Origin: Chlorops oryzae
Lineage: Eukaryota; Arthropoda; Insecta; Diptera; Chloropidae
Direction: 5' to 3'
DNA length: 64,000 nt
Assembly (NCBI GenBank): GCA_020466095.1
Contig: CM035808.1
Coordinates: forward strand, 29,586,959-29,650,958
The position numbers and the translations under genes are program-made. Below the pieces are notes generated by a model that saw only the letters and a list, made by a program, of their open reading frames with translations, ran no database searches and was not told the DNA's origin. Shown in pieces: positions 23,984 through 37,200 of this stretch (the stretch's first letter is position 1; each line of letters begins with the position of its first letter).

Positions 23984-25752
23984 TTAAGTGCTTACGGCTC
24001 TTCTTATATTACTAACGCCTCCTGGATGACGAGACCACGATTGTTCCTCAGCACTTGCAAAAATTAAATAAATTAAATTTCCAATGATATTAACACCGGC
24101 TGCCAACCAAAAGATTATCCGCCATCGTGCCATAGTCTCGTGATGATTTATAATCGAGCCAATCACATAGGGAGCCATGAAGCCGCATATATTTGCCGCC
24201 GAATTCGTGATACCATACATTGTGCCAGCAAAGCGAGGACTTAACGCGATATGATTCATTTGATTGCCCGCGTAAGATGCACCACCAAAAGAGCCAACAC
24301 CAGCCAACATAAATGTTACCCATTTCCAGTCACAGCCGACGTAGGCAACACCAAGCAAACCCAACGATGGAACAATGGAAGCAACCGAATTCCAGAGTTT
24401 ATAGGAATTCAACTGACTAATGTAACGCTCCTTAAGCAACCAATCAGCCAATGTCGAGCAAGCAATACCCACAATCCATGCAGTGAAATATGGAATAGCA
24501 TTCAAAGCAGCATTCGATTGTAAGTCAAAATGCAAAATATTGCTCATATAAGTAGGAAGTTCGGTCAGTTGAGTGTAAAAGGCCCAACTTTGACCACACT
24601 GTGTTATAAGTATGGCCCATAAGGGCACCGATTTCAGTAACGCACTCCATGGAATATCTGTCGAATCGTCGTCATTCCTCAAATCCAAATCATCAATTCT
24701 TGAATTAGCTATTCTAACAGAGTGCGCTGCATTAATACTGCGTTCAATGAAATTACATTCCTTGTACGATATTCTTGGATGTTCACTTGGCTTGTCAAAG
24801 ACCAGTAGCCACCAAAATATAAACCATATTATACCTAGTACACCGAAAATATAAAAAGCCGATGGCCAGCCACCGAGAAAGTCTTGTGTACAAAGCCAGC
24901 CTGTCAAAGGCATTGAGATCACTGTGCCGATATTCGAGCCAGCATAGACAATCGCAGCGAATTTATTTCGTTCCAACGGAGGTATCCAATGTGCCAGCAT
25001 TGCGTGCATAGATGGATATGTAACGCCCTCACCCATGCCCTCCAGTATACGTACAAGCACCAAAAATGGTAAATCCCAATGCGAAGCGACTGGAGTGAGT
25101 AGAGTGAAAATTGCGGTCATCAAGACACCAAATCCATAGACACGTTTACCACCAATCAGTTCCGCCAAACGTCCACCAGGTACTTGAGTCAATACATAAC
25201 CGTAAAAGAAGGAGCCCAATACCAAGCCCTGTGTTGCTTCATCCCAGACGAATTGACCTTCCGGACTTGGTAAGGTATTATTTTTTGGAATCGATTTCGG
25301 ACATGTGTTGTCCTCCACTAAGGAATCGTTGTCTTGAGGTATTGCAGTTTGATTAACCATCGCCACAATTGCGACCGACAAATTCACTCGCATCGCATAG
25401 ACCACAGCGAAACCAAGAAAGCTCATGAGACCAAAAACATGTCGCGCCTTGGGAAATTCACCGTCATCTGTAAAAGCAAAAAGGAGGGAAAAGTGAAAGT
25501 TGACTGATCATTTCAGCTTCAATGCTATGGTGCTATGAGATTTAATGTACCGTCGCTAGCTTGAATCAGGGGCGTTTCGACTTCATAGCTTCCGTTTGCC
25601 GTTTCCTCTTCCTCTTCGCTTTCCACAACATCCTCCGCCTCCCATATGCGACGAAACTGTACGTCGTCATCATAATAAGAATTAGTGCAATTTTCCCTGT
25701 TATTTGCAGCGTTTACGGTTGTTTTGGAGCTCCCTAAAAGCTTTTTCGACAT
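23984..25752 (-). CDS. SLC17/sialin-like major facilitator anion transporter (2 exons, 561 aa)
   Basis: Exon 1 is 25551-25752 and exon 2 is 23984-25467 (minus strand), split within a GAT codon; the intron is 83 bp with ..TTACAG acceptor. The start MSKKLLG at 25752 opens an acidic cytoplasmic N-terminus (a run of Glu, then ETPLI, which resembles the dileucine sorting signal of sialin although the acidic spacing is not canonical). TM1 begins near residue 82 (GLMSFLGFAVVYAMRVNLSV). An extracellular loop follows with N-x-T sites near 106 and 130. The family signature RILEGMGEGVTYPSMHAM (about 207-223, with the Arg, Glu and His typical of sialin/VGLUT) is followed by WIPPLERNKF. Then come the long central loop and a second set of six TMs including SFGGASYAGNQMNHIALSPRFAGT. 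Length and order match a full-length SLC17 protein. Such proteins move organic anions or phosphate, often in lysosomes or vesicles; the substrate cannot be read from sequence. A TTTATT (minus AATAAA) lies at 23568-23573. Confidence 0.95.
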
Positions 25753-26449
25753 TTTTCGCTCAAGTTTTTATTAAATTCTTCTTTATTTGTACAAGTTTTT
25801 TGGCATTTTTGCTTTTTATGTAAATTGTTTAATCGTCTTCTGCTTTGAACTACATTTGTACTATTTTGCATGGAAGAACAAGCTAACGTATCGCTTGATT
25901 CACAGCTGTTGAGCCATATGTTTCTCAGATCCGAGATACTTTTAACACATGAAACTAGTCTACAAAAAGATACAGATACAAATAGCGCCACCTGCGTGCG
26001 ACCAATAGAAAGGCACGCGATAAAGGGAGACGGATACATGAGCGATATGTTTTCCCTCCTATTTCTATTAACCGAAAGTGGTTATATACGAGGGCGGGTC
26101 GATAATTATCCGGTTTCAATCTCACAATTTTCAGCAGCTTGAATTTCATCTACGTTTTTGCGGGCAAATGCTTTACAAGTTTTAATTGAAAAGGATTGTT
26201 TCGATTGATTTTTGGTTTGATGTGCAGTGAGGTATCTACGTTTCATCAACCGTTAATATTCAACGTCAAAAATCATCTGAATTATGCTTCATCATGGCTA
26301 AACATTGCTTTCAAATTGTCACTCGATTTCGTTTTTAATCAATTGTGAGCAAACGTTGCACCCATCTGCCGATCAATTTCCTCAACTTCATTCGACTGTC
26401 ATTCAAGACAGTTTCATGGATGTTTTTTTTTATCCTCAGTAGTCACCTC
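25753..26449. other. Upstream region of the SLC17 gene, no gene seen
   Basis: 5' flank of the minus-strand transporter, presumably holding its promoter and 5' UTR. No clear TATA or Inr could be fixed, and the ORFs present lack family features. Confidence 0.4.
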
Positions 26450-27700
26450 ATATGGGGTTTTCCAAACGGACGTGACTATTCTCGCGCCATAAAAGTTTTA
26501 TGCAGATCAGAAAGACAATTACATATACAGTGTGTCCTGTTAGGTAGTACATTCCTTTACAGGGGTGGTAGGGGAGTCCAAGATGAACAAAAAATCGTAA
26601 ATGCGGTGGGGGTCCCAAATGCACCCCTGAGGAGTTATAGGGCCTTAAAGTTTTTTGGCACTAAGTCCAGAAAAAACAATTCTCCCACGCTAGTGGCTTA
26701 CTGTAGAAAATAAAATGTTATGCGGTTTGAAAGCCAATTGTACAGGCTTTTGGGCAAAATTGAATTGATGGTCAAAATTGCAGTTATTGTGTACAAAAAA
26801 AAAAAGGTTAAAGTCAAAAATTCTGAAAAAATTTTCAATTATTTTACTTTGGGAGCCATTTTGGTATGGAAAAGGTCCAATTAACACATGCTTTTTAAAT
26901 TTTTTTTTAAATCTTCGATCAATTTACTTCAAATCTGCGGTACATTTGTTATACCTTATTTGCGGTTTAACCATCGAAAAAATGGGATTTAAAAACGAAC
27001 TTCAACTTTTTTTTATGTGATGAAATTCTTAAAAGAGCAATCTTTGGCTTACAATGGCCACCAGCAATTTCTTATTTAAGACAAATTTTGGTTTAAAATT
27101 ATACGTACTTTAACTGGAAAAATTGGTAATTTTTTGCTGAGATTATTTAAATTGATTTTAAAAAAAGTTCAAGTTCGTTTTTAAATCCTATTTTTCCTGA
27201 GGTTAAACCGCTAATAAGGTATAACAAATGTACCACAGATTTGAAGTAAATTGATCGAAGATTTAAAAAAAAATTTAAAAAGCATGTGTTAATTGGACCT
27301 TTTCCATACCAAAATGGCTCCCAAAGTAAAATAATTGAAAATTTTTTCAGAATTTTTGACTTTAACCTTTTTTTTTTTGTACACAATAACTGCAATTTTG
27401 ACCATCAATTCAATTTTGCCCAAAAGCCTGTACAATTGGCTTTCAAACCGCATAACATTTTATTTTCTACAGTAAGCCACTAGCGTGGGAGAATTGTTTT
27501 TTCTGGACTTAGTGCCAAAAAACTTTAAGGCCCTATAACTCCTCAGGGGTGCATTTGGGACCCCCACCTCACTTACGATTTTTTGTTCATCTTGGACTCC
27601 CCTACCACCCCTGTAAAGGAATGTACTACCTTACGGGACACCCTTTATATGCTCGGACGTGACAAAAAGTTCACTTTTTCTGGAAATGCCCATATCGCCT
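26450..27700 (+). mobile_element. MITE family B, split by a palindromic insertion
   Basis: Left piece about 26450-26527 (CATATGGGG..CCAAACGGACGTGAC) and right piece about 27646-27700 (CTCGGACGTGACAAAAAGTT..GGAAATGCCCATAT). Together they resemble 50,298-50,506 and the reverse of 52,660-52,870. The ATATGGGCATT-type ends are inverted repeats. The central 1.1 kb is a later insertion. Confidence 0.7.
26528..27645. mobile_element. 1.1-kb palindromic transposon, CAGGGTGTCC-type ends, TA flanks
   Basis: Two ~490-bp arms (26,528-27,020 and 27,147-27,645) are near-perfect inverted copies around a short unpaired centre. Ends are TA|CAGTGTGTCCTGTTAGGTAG and, on the other strand, TA|AAGGGTGTCCCGTAAGGTAG. 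The same short ORF appears on both strands because of the palindrome and is not evidence of a gene. The TA target and the CAGGGTG-like end suggest a Tc1/mariner-type foldback MITE. Confidence 0.85.
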
Positions 27701-27891
27701 ACCTGTTGATAGAATTGTTTTGAATGCTAACCAAATGTGAATCTATCTTGATAATTCAATATTTATATATTTATTTAAAACAAAAAACTTCTTTAGGTAG
27801 TCTTGTGTAAATAGTTAAATGGCACTTTTTTTTTTGCCTAAATGCAATGAGGAAATTTCAACTTCCTCTCAAATCCGCTTTGCATTTTCTT

Positions 27892-28695
27892 TCAATTTGC
27901 GAAAATAGTCCCCACCGGGAAGACTACGCTCTTTTGCACACCATCAGAGGGAAAAGTTTCGTAGTGGTATGATTTGTCCATAGACACATATCTTCCACCA
28001 GCAGCAACATTTTTCTGCAACGTCTCAAACGACACACTACACCCATAACAATTCAAAAAGAAGTTTGGACAAGACAAAGCTCCAACCAATTCATAAGCGC
28101 AAGAATGATTCTCATTCCAAATAATGACGTTTCCAAACTTCAACGTCTCCTTGCCGAAGAGGGCAATAGCTTCTTTGGCAGTACGGAATGTATTTAATGT
28201 TGAAAATCCAACAGGACGATTCGAACCCAAATGCTCATGGGTGATGTCGCAAACGAGAAAGGCTCCATTATTATTATTCGTCAATTCATCGATGACCTTG
28301 GCATTTATTCTTGAAGTTGTGGCTTTTGTTTGTTTGTAGTCAACTTTTTCCGTTACGGTTGAATCGTATTTTGGCAATTGCGGTCTCGCTATTGCCAAGA
28401 AACGTTCAAGAACGGCTTCCTGGACAAAAACGGATGTTATGACATCTGACGCGAAAGGATTTCTCAATGATTTGATCAAATGATATGCGGCGGCATTTAA
28501 ATCGCCAACGGCAAAAACGAAAAGTGCCGTTGGTGCGGAGAGGGGTTGAACCTAGAGATTACCACAAAGCAAATTAGACGATAATTAAAAAAAAAATTTT
28601 TTAAACATTTTACTCACTTCGTCATTTCTTTGTTGCGTCTTTGAATCGAACTCGAGGTTTTCAAGCATATTTTCTGTTATTTTTAACTTAGTCAT
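27892..28695 (-). CDS. Aldehyde-dehydrogenase-related protein, probable pseudoenzyme (2 exons, 245 aa)
   Basis: Exon 1 is 28618-28695 (MTKLKITENMLENLEF..RNDE, donor GTGAGT) and exon 2 is 27892-28551 (acceptor CTCTAG), phase 0. The segment ALFVFAVGDLNAAAYHL..VFVQEAVLERFL aligns by eye with the ALDH stretch that leads into the catalytic Cys loop (IVFxDADLDxA ... GQxC ... VQESIYDRF). GFSTLNTFRTAKEAIALF..FGNVIIWNENHSCAYEL..FFLNCYG matches the conserved 'sFRTxxEAIxLAN..G..vWt.d...A' region near the ALDH C-terminus. The expected GQxC catalytic loop reads PFASDVITS, with no Cys, and the NAD-binding half is absent. At 245 aa it is half of a normal ALDH. A minus-strand AATAAA lies at 27770-27775, ~115 nt after the stop. 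The gene model is solid; the family call is by eye and function is unknown. Confidence 0.8.
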
Positions 28696-29230
28696 TACTT
28701 TCGGAAATTATTTTAAAACTCGTGTAACATTTATACAACTCATAAAAGATACAAGTGTTGATTAGATGAACGTAATGTCTACAAAACAAGCTGATAACAA
28801 ACAAAAAATCTCTACACGGTCTTTCAGGTCGTTATTTCGTACTTACAGCGCCAACATCAATTCAAAAGACAATGAAAGGACGTCACTCCAGAGCATTATT
28901 TTATATCATTTTGTTTTTATTGCATGCTCTCACAAACTCCGAAATTGAGCGATTTCAAGACTGTGTCAACCGGTTCACGCTTATGCACTTTCACTTTCGC
29001 TTGTCAAAGTCAGGAAATAAACCGATACGATTTGCTCAAGGCGTATTAAACAAGTTGGTAGCAGTAGGAACTGCCCTTGTTCTTCCTTTTTTTTCGACAC
29101 GGAACTGTCAAATTTTGTATTGAATTACATTTTTGAACGAAATTTAACAAACGTGAGCGGATTTTGAGTCAAAAATTTTTTGACATTTTCGAGGTTTTTT
29201 TATATGGTTGTTATACTACTGCCACCACCT
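28696..29230. other. Intergenic, no gene seen
   Basis: Upstream flank of the minus-strand ALDH-related gene. Ordinary AT-rich sequence with no ORF showing family features. Confidence 0.4.
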
Positions 29231-30137
29231 CGTCGTTCGTTAGTTATTGTGGTCTATACCGCAAAAAGGGAAAAATGGAGATAATACCGAGCCTTATGCT
29301 AACTTTTCGAGATCTTTCGATCTGTGTAAAAAGCTTACTCCTATCTTTTATAGTTTGAGTGATATATGAGACATCAACTTTGTTCTATAAACACTTTGGT
29401 GACATGCTTTTTTACCATTGTGTCCTAATATGTAAAAAAAAATTTTGCATATAGAACAAAAACGGACTAAAAACTACTAAAAAAAAAAAACCATTATTTT
29501 ATTTTGTTCTATATGCAAGATTAAATAAAGTTCGAGTTAAGTTTGAAGTCTTAACTGTATACAATTTTTTTTTGTCGAAGGAGTTAAGTTATGGTATTGA
29601 ACTTTGGTATGGAGATCCACGGAGACATGAGTAAGACCAAGTGGGCGTGGAAAGAACATGCCTTGATCAAAACAAGTTAAAATATAGGTAAGTACAAATT
29701 TTTAACGTGAAATTTTTTGTTGGCAAATCAAATTGAACTTCGTTGAATCGAAGTCAAAATTTCATCATTTAATAAATTTGATTATTTTTTATATATTTTT
29801 ATTTTATGGCAGAATCTTGTCTTACTCAACTATTCTTACCTTAGCCCTGGAACGGAAATCTTCATCTAAGACCCGAAAACAATTTTCATTTCGTTCTTAT
29901 TACTGATTTTAAAGTTAATTTTTAATTTTTCTTCATTTTAGAATAAACTAAAAGCAATAATAAGAGTAAATATAAGTTAATTGTTCTAGAGTTAAATGGT
30001 CTTCTTATTGAAATACATTTATAAGATTGAGTTTAAAATGATTTGAATTTGATATTTAATAAAGTTTTTGTTGCATAAAACATCTTCATTTTCATTTCTT
30101 TTCTCGCAATACTTCCTTACAGTTTATTCTATATGCT
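29231..30137 (+). repeat. Long dispersed repeat C, copy 1
   Basis: Nearly identical to 42,111-43,025 in the same orientation, for example GAGATAATACCGAGCCTTA, TTTCGAGATCTTTCGATCT, AAGTGGGCGTGGAAAGAAC and TTCTATATGCT at the end. This copy has about 45 extra bases near 29,325 and lacks a ~55-bp stretch present in copy 2 (about 42,388). Multiple TCTATATGC / GCATATAGAA motifs occur inside and nearby (to ~30,330). Non-coding and probably transposon-derived; family not recognised. Confidence 0.8.
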
Positions 30138-31275
30138 AAAAAACGAGAAGAGATTCGTAAAAGAAAGCATATAGAATAAATCAATTTTTTTAACGCTTCC
30201 TGCTCGTAAAATCGTATCCAAAAACATAATTTTTTTTAACAGAAAAATTCATTTCGGTTCAGTTTTTTATAACTGACGACTAAACTTTAAACGCGATTTA
30301 CCAAAAAAAAAAATTTGTCATATAGAACACAATAACTTAGGAACGACGACCTTGATAAATATGCCTTGCGATTTACATTCCTTTGAAGTTTTTTGACATT
30401 TAATGCTTCAGGAATGCATGGGTATCTTAATTCTAAGTTTTTTTATCTGAAGTTCAAGCTCAATTTCGACGAAATCGTATTGAAAATGGTTTGTAACTTA
30501 ATTTTGTTTGACATAGAATTAACATTTTAAAAACTTGTGCCCACACTGAGATTAAGAAAGCAAGTAATGCCAAGTAAATGCCAAAAAATGTCATTTTTAG
30601 CAAAGTATTTGGGAGAATAGAGACAACACGGACACCGACTCCGTGTGAAATTTTTGGCAAATTTTTAAAAATTTAAGAATATCTAATATAGTTGTGTCTC
30701 TCAAATTTCATGAGTTTGTAGCTAGTTTACTTTCTTGATCTCAAAGTGCAAGTATTTACTGCTTCTCTGAGACTAGCCCAATAAGCTGAAAGAGCATTTT
30801 TCTGAAATCCAGTGTTCGAAAAGTAGTCCGCTGGTGATTTTTCTATCGGGTTAGGTGATTTATTTCCCACAAATGAAGAACAAACATTGAATGCAACCAA
30901 AATGATGTTTCTACTCGAAAAACAATTTCAACAGGATTTTGGCTGACTCTCACATCAGCATGACATACGAGAAATGCGATCAAACATGTTTGACTGTCTG
31001 GAGTGCCCCTTCAGGCGATTACGACATTCGTTTAATGTCAATATTAGAGTCGTCATACAAAGAAAAAAAGTTTTTAGTCGAGACCAACAAGTGCGCTCGG
31101 AAGTGTTTTTGAAATTTCGAAGAACATCGAAATTAAAAAGAACGAAAATTTTTTTTTTTATTTAAAAATAGGCGCATGCAGCATCACTGTTCACCGAATT
31201 AAATAAAGCAAAATAAAATAAAGAAAAAAATAATAATAATTTTTTCAAAATTAAAAACAAAATTCAGAAAACACA
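30138..31275. other. Upstream flank of the AGTRAP-like gene
   Basis: AT-rich sequence without a supported gene. The last ~80 bases, with A-rich context immediately before ATG at 31276, presumably include the 5' UTR. A TATAGAACACAATAACTTA motif at about 30,320 also occurs near 43,811. Confidence 0.4.
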
Positions 31276-34200
31276 ATGACCGATTTAAATGAATTAATGG
31301 GCTCAGCATTTGTGCGTGTCAAGGTATGTACAGTGCGGAATCGTTTGATGGACGTGGGAAAATTTAAATTTTGCGCAAATTGCCTCACACGTCGCAGTGT
31401 CTAGATCTCCTTGGTGGGGGGTGGCTTATGGTATATGCGTGTGTGTGTGTGTGTGTGTGATGTATGTGCGTATTGTGATAAGACCAACAGCTGCTCTGTT
31501 AACAAAAGGGAGATGTTTTTGCTCGTTATGATAAGGACACTTTTTCATAGAATACTATAACATATATGTATGCATAGGTAAATTTATTTATTTATTTTAT
31601 TTTTTCTTTTTTTTTATACAAAATCCTGGCACAGTGAGAAGAATTCTCATAATGAGTGCTAGTCAATGCGTATATAAGTATATTTATTTTCTATAAAAAT
31701 CTTATCATATGCATTGACTGTTATCAATTTTTATTGTAAAATTGTTTTAATAGCACTTTTAAACAATTAGTCATTCGATGCATGAATCAATAAACTAAAT
31801 TATCTACTGATAACCCGAGAGTGTCTGGCTATTTGATGTTGCCTGACCCCAAGCGGCGCAATTTTTACGCCTATTGAAGCATGAATATATGCAATCTCAT
31901 AATCACATTCAGTCGTGCTATAAACTTATACAGGGTGTTCCAAACTCAATAGATCTAAATCTAGGAGGTGATGGAGGGGTCTAGACGGAACAAAAATCGT
32001 ATGGGAGGGGGTCCATCTTCGACTCCTAAGAAGCTAGAGGCCCGAAAAGAATTTATCTAAATTTGTGAGCCCATTTTTAGGCGGTCCCCCGTGCGTTTTC
32101 TGCATATAACTCCTCAGGGGTTCCTTTTGCGACCCCCTCCCCCTGCCATACAATTTTTGGTCCGTCCAAACGCCCCCTATCACCTCCTTCATTTTTGTCT
32201 ATTGAGTTTGGAACACCCTGTATACATATATATATGTATATATAAGTATGTGTGTATATGCGTATGGATGAGATTGTTTTTATGTACGATTTATTCAGTT
32301 CTATCGCTTTGTGGTTAGCCAAACCGGAACCATGCCATACTTGGACTCAAACTGCAAATGGAAGCAATAGCAGTCAATATATTTTTATGGCTTCGGTTCA
32401 ATTTTCAATTTGTAGATTACTGGGGGTTCCAGACATAACTTGGCTCGTGTAACTTTACTCCTTTTTCTAATTCTTTTTTGAATTTTGTTTTCAGGTTGTT
32501 GCCTTTGTGCATTTTCTTTTCATAACAAATGCAATGTTGGGCTCATGGGGACATGGCGCATATGAGTTTTATAATTTTCTTTTCATCATCGCACTTTTCT
32601 GGACAATGCACAGTAAGGAATCCATCGAAGCCGCACAATCGGTAAGTAACCATTTGGCGTCGTTTATTGAGCTTCTTCTCCTTATTCTTTTGAGAATCTA
32701 AAATTCTTTTTAATTTGTTCACAAACCTAAATAATTGAAGGCGTTGAAAGCTTTAAAAAAACCCCCCTTCAATCTTAGAGCATTGACACCGAAACCCAAA
32801 GCTCTTTAATTATACTAAAAAGTTTTCCCTTTTTGAAATCTAATCCACATCCTCCTATTTTAGAATGGTTTTCATTTTTATTTGAAAAGAAATGCACGTA
32901 CATATTTTATTTACCTTTGACCTTTGAGACTTCTTTTTCGACTTGTTCAATGCTGACATCATTTTTCAATTAATATGCAAAGCAGGCAAAATCAAATAAT
33001 TTCACACTTCACTGACAAGCCCTTTTTCTTGTAGAAAAATAATTTTTAAAAACTCTCCATCATGATAAAACACTTAAAGGACCGTTTTCTCATCCTACTT
33101 TTAAGCTCTATCTGCCAGTTAAATTTTATTTTCTTTGACTTATTGAGGGGGTTGTGTCATTGGGCAAAAATTTTTTGCATTTTTTTTATAGCTTGGATAT
33201 TTGAAAATTTCTTAGTTAAAGGATTTTTTGAAATTCGCAATAGTTAAGAAGATGTAACCTTCTTTGTCCAGCAAGGTCTGCGCTATTAATGCGTAATTTT
33301 CGCGCTGCTTCAAACTTTAAACGCATTTATCTCGAAACCACTTTTTATGAACTGGCTGCCACGATTTCTCCAGTTTAACTGGACCGATTTTAATGAAATG
33401 ACATGCATTCGACGCAGAAATTGTCACCATTATGGCGTGAATCTCAATCATAATTTTAACAAATTTTTTACTAATTTTTTTTTTACACTGAACTACAAAA
33501 AAATATACTCAAAATCGGTATGTCATTTTTCAATGGCGGCCATTTTGTCAAAAAAATCCCAAAATTATTTTGGAGGTTCACGCCATAGTGACATCTATAC
33601 TGATTATAACATCGTTTTTCTTTTTCATTTCGGACAACTTGAAAATCTGGAATAGTGGCAGCCAGCACTACACCTTTTTTTTTGAGCATCCACTTTGAAG
33701 CTCGAGAACTTTTTGAACCGCCCTTACATAAAAATCAAAGTGCTTCTATATTAACTTACATTCATTCCTAATACAATAAAAAGAAACTAAATTGAAAAAG
33801 CTCTTTTCGTTTTCTGTCTGGAATTTTTTAAAAAAAGGTCCAAAAACAGCCTCGCCAATGAGACAACCCCCTTAATTAAATTTGTTTGAAATTATCATCA
33901 GGATAATTTAACTTACAGATAAACAAAAGATGAGAAAACGGTCCTAAAAGAAACTTAAAGAATTATTTATATCAAAGTGGATTGAGCCCGTAAGATGTCT
34001 CATAAAAGATACAGACTAAAAAGGAGCTATGAACTTGATATCTTTACGCAACATACTCGTATGATAGCGAACGATTTTTCTGGTTAAATTCAAACAAATT
34101 ACAGTATTCCTCGGATATATTCACCCCGGATATAAGCATTTCCCGCTTAAAATCATCGAAACTTGAGCCATTGTCGTCCTTCAATCTATTTAATTAATTT

Positions 34201-37200
34201 CCATATAAGCATTCCTCGCTTATAAAAACGCGCTTCCGTGCAATTTTTATCGTTCTTATACCGGGGGAATACTGTACAAAAAAACAAAATGGATAAAGCA
34301 AATAATCTGCGTTTATTCAGCCAATTTTAATCAAACCAAAAAGATAATTCATCACTCAAAAGCAAATAAGTAATTTCCACTAAAATAGAACTCGAATGTT
34401 CACACTCATCTATCGTCAATGAATTCTCAAAGAGGTCGTTTAACGCTTCCCGCAAATACATTCTAAAAAGTGTGAACAAATAATTATGAACAATCTTTTG
34501 CAAAGATACTCGACCGACTTTTATTTCGTTTGAGCTTAGATAAAAAATGTCCAAAATAACTTGAGGCAATTTTTAAACAAGTTCTTGCGATCACCAATGT
34601 TGGTCGGAGGTTTTTATAAAAATTTTTTCAAATCCAAAAAAAAAGTGACGAAATTTCGATTAGCACATCGATAGCTAACCCTGCAGCAATTCCGATTCTC
34701 TCCGACTACTCCCCCACCAGTCAATCATATACCGGTACCCTTCTGATTTTATCAGCCCATATGTTCACTTGTCTTTTTCAAATACTGAGCTATCTTCTGA
34801 AAATAACCACATTTAACTACAGTAAACTCTCCAAAACTCGGACACACGATAACTCGAATGCTCAGAAACTTGAACAAATACCATTTTCTCCATTGGCTGC
34901 TCTAAGACTGGTGGCTCTGGGATAGCGTAGCGCATGTTAGGGGCACCCTACATAAAAAGACATACACTCACACAAACACAAGAAAACCTGTCGTGGTATC
35001 ACAATGGGCCAAAACTCAAGCAGCTCGTTAACTGGAGCGGGGCAAATTTTAAATAGAGTTCTCGAGGTTAAACAGTACTTCAATACAAGAGCCCATTCAG
35101 TCAATAGGAAGTCAGTTGGCTCAATTTTTCCAGTACGGGGAATAGTCAAGAGTTCATTTCGACTTTAATCCAGTTACACCCGCTGACCTCAAACAGTTCC
35201 AAATTAAAATAATTGCAAAAATTCATGGCAAGTAACCTCCTTTTTGTCGACCTTCGTGGCGTAGTTGGATAAGATACCAACTTTCACGATGCGAGGGTCT
35301 CTGGGTTCAACTCCCAGCTCGGGAGTGGATGAGGGTTGTGTCGTTTTGTCTGTTTCAGTTCTTCTTTGTTTTCCCATTTTTCTCGGTATCACAACGGGCC
35401 CATTTGATGCCTATGTGTGTCGCACTTGGTGGCAGCCACACCAACCAACCAACTTCCTTTTCGATATTTCGTACGAATTTGACAGATTTTTGACAGATGT
35501 CGTGGACATAAATGGGCAAATATATTTATTTTTTCATATTTTGGCTAGTCACCCTGCTATTAATCCTGATGCACCCTCATTATATAAATTCACCTCCAAA
35601 AGTCTGCAGGATAATATTAAGCTTTGCTTAGGTACTGCTCAATTTCTTTTATTATCAGCAATAGCTTCGCTTTTAGGCTCAAAAACTGTAGGGGTACTTA
35701 CGAATAGAGGAATCAATTAGTAGGTATGCATTTTTGTTCGGCCCATTTTCGGTTTTTGGAGAAGCATGAATTTTTAATTGCATTTATTTCATTTTTGGGA
35801 CGTGCTCGTTTGCTAGCAAACATAAGACGATAAGTCGTCTACTCCATGTCGAAGTATACACCATGCATAATGAAATTTTGTTACCCCAAGTAAAAGGCCC
35901 TTTCGTATTGTGATTGCCGGTTTAAATGGCACAGGTCAAATGTTGCACGCCATGGTAGCGGTCAATGGTCAAATAACCGGAATTATTACTTCCCAGATTC
36001 ATTAATAACGCTTACCATCAACGTTACCGTGGAAAAGAAACAAGGACTTCAAGCTCCATATATACATACATAAGTATATAAGAAGAAAAATAAATAAAAA
36101 GGAAAAATAAAAGACCAAAAGCACTTTTTATGGTCTTCCCACTTTCTGTCCTTCTTTTAGCCTTTAAAGAAAAAACAATTTACCACACGCTAGCGATTCT
36201 GTTTAAATTCAGGTTCTTTGACTTTCCTTTTCAAATCGCTTTAACGTGAAATCAGAGTAAGAAAGTGAACATTTAAGAGTGAAGTAAATCGATATGGAAC
36301 TATATACATACATTGAAGTGTATTCGGCTTTGAAGACATTTTCGTTTTGTAGTTGAAATTTTTTTTTTTAATATTTAATAATTACAATTTAAAAATATTT
36401 CAGTCTAGAACTGAGACTAATTAGAAACTCCTTGAGGTCATTAATATCGATAGCCTTGCATATTTAATTTCTTTATACAAAAGGGGGCGAAACACTTCAA
36501 ATGAGTCTCCTCCATATAAGAATTTTTAATGACCTTCGCGCTGCCAGCAAAGGAGTTGCTTCTAGCTCAACGATAAAAATTTCATCGCAAATTTTCCGAC
36601 GCTGCATGAGCGACCCTTCGAATATAATAATCTAAAGTTTATCTTTCTTCCAACTGTTTCTTTTTTTTTCAAATTAAGGTTTAAAACCATTTGTACTATA
36701 AGTCCTAGCCTTGTCAAACGCGATTGGCCGTGTATGCCCGCCCCAACTTATTATGCGAACTAGCTAACGACGTAACCAATGGGAAAGTACATATGTCAGG
36801 CTTCGTAAAATTTCATCCATAATAATTTTGACAGTTCATTTCCCATTTCGCAAAGTTTCCCATTTCGTAAAATTTGCGAACCTGCATTGAGGATTACTAA
36901 TGACTATCGTACACTCAGAAAATTATTAAGATCTAAAAATAAGAAAAATAATCTGGAAGCTAGAATGTGAAATTCTTATTTTTTCAATCTTAAATTATTA
37001 AAAACAAGATTTAAGGATCCTGATTTTAAGAATGAATCTTAATTTTGCTCGATTTTAGAAAACGGGATTTGCAAGAGTGCCCATTTGACCATAATTTTGA
37101 GGCATTTTCTCCTTAGTCATGGTCACCCCGACATGATGTTTGCACGATATCATGTGGCATAATGCTTGTTGAAGTTGTCCTGTAGTCAATGTATGGGGAG

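Noticed and set aside
26690..27483. Identical short ORFs on both strands
   Set aside because: They follow from the palindromic MITE; no homology or start context supports a protein.
34822..35075. Possible fourth CAGT MITE (starts TACAGTAAACTCTCC)
   Set aside because: The best opposite end (near TTAAACAGTA at 35,070) matches poorly and no target duplication is clear.
35249..35330. Possible tRNA gene
   Set aside because: A and B boxes are present, but an acceptor stem and anticodon arm do not pair properly and a SINE body follows; the same applies at 52,195-52,265.
35454..35720. Candidate exon in AGTRAP-like intron 2
   Set aside because: Open frame with plausible composition but no motif, no good acceptor, and it starts inside the SINE tail.
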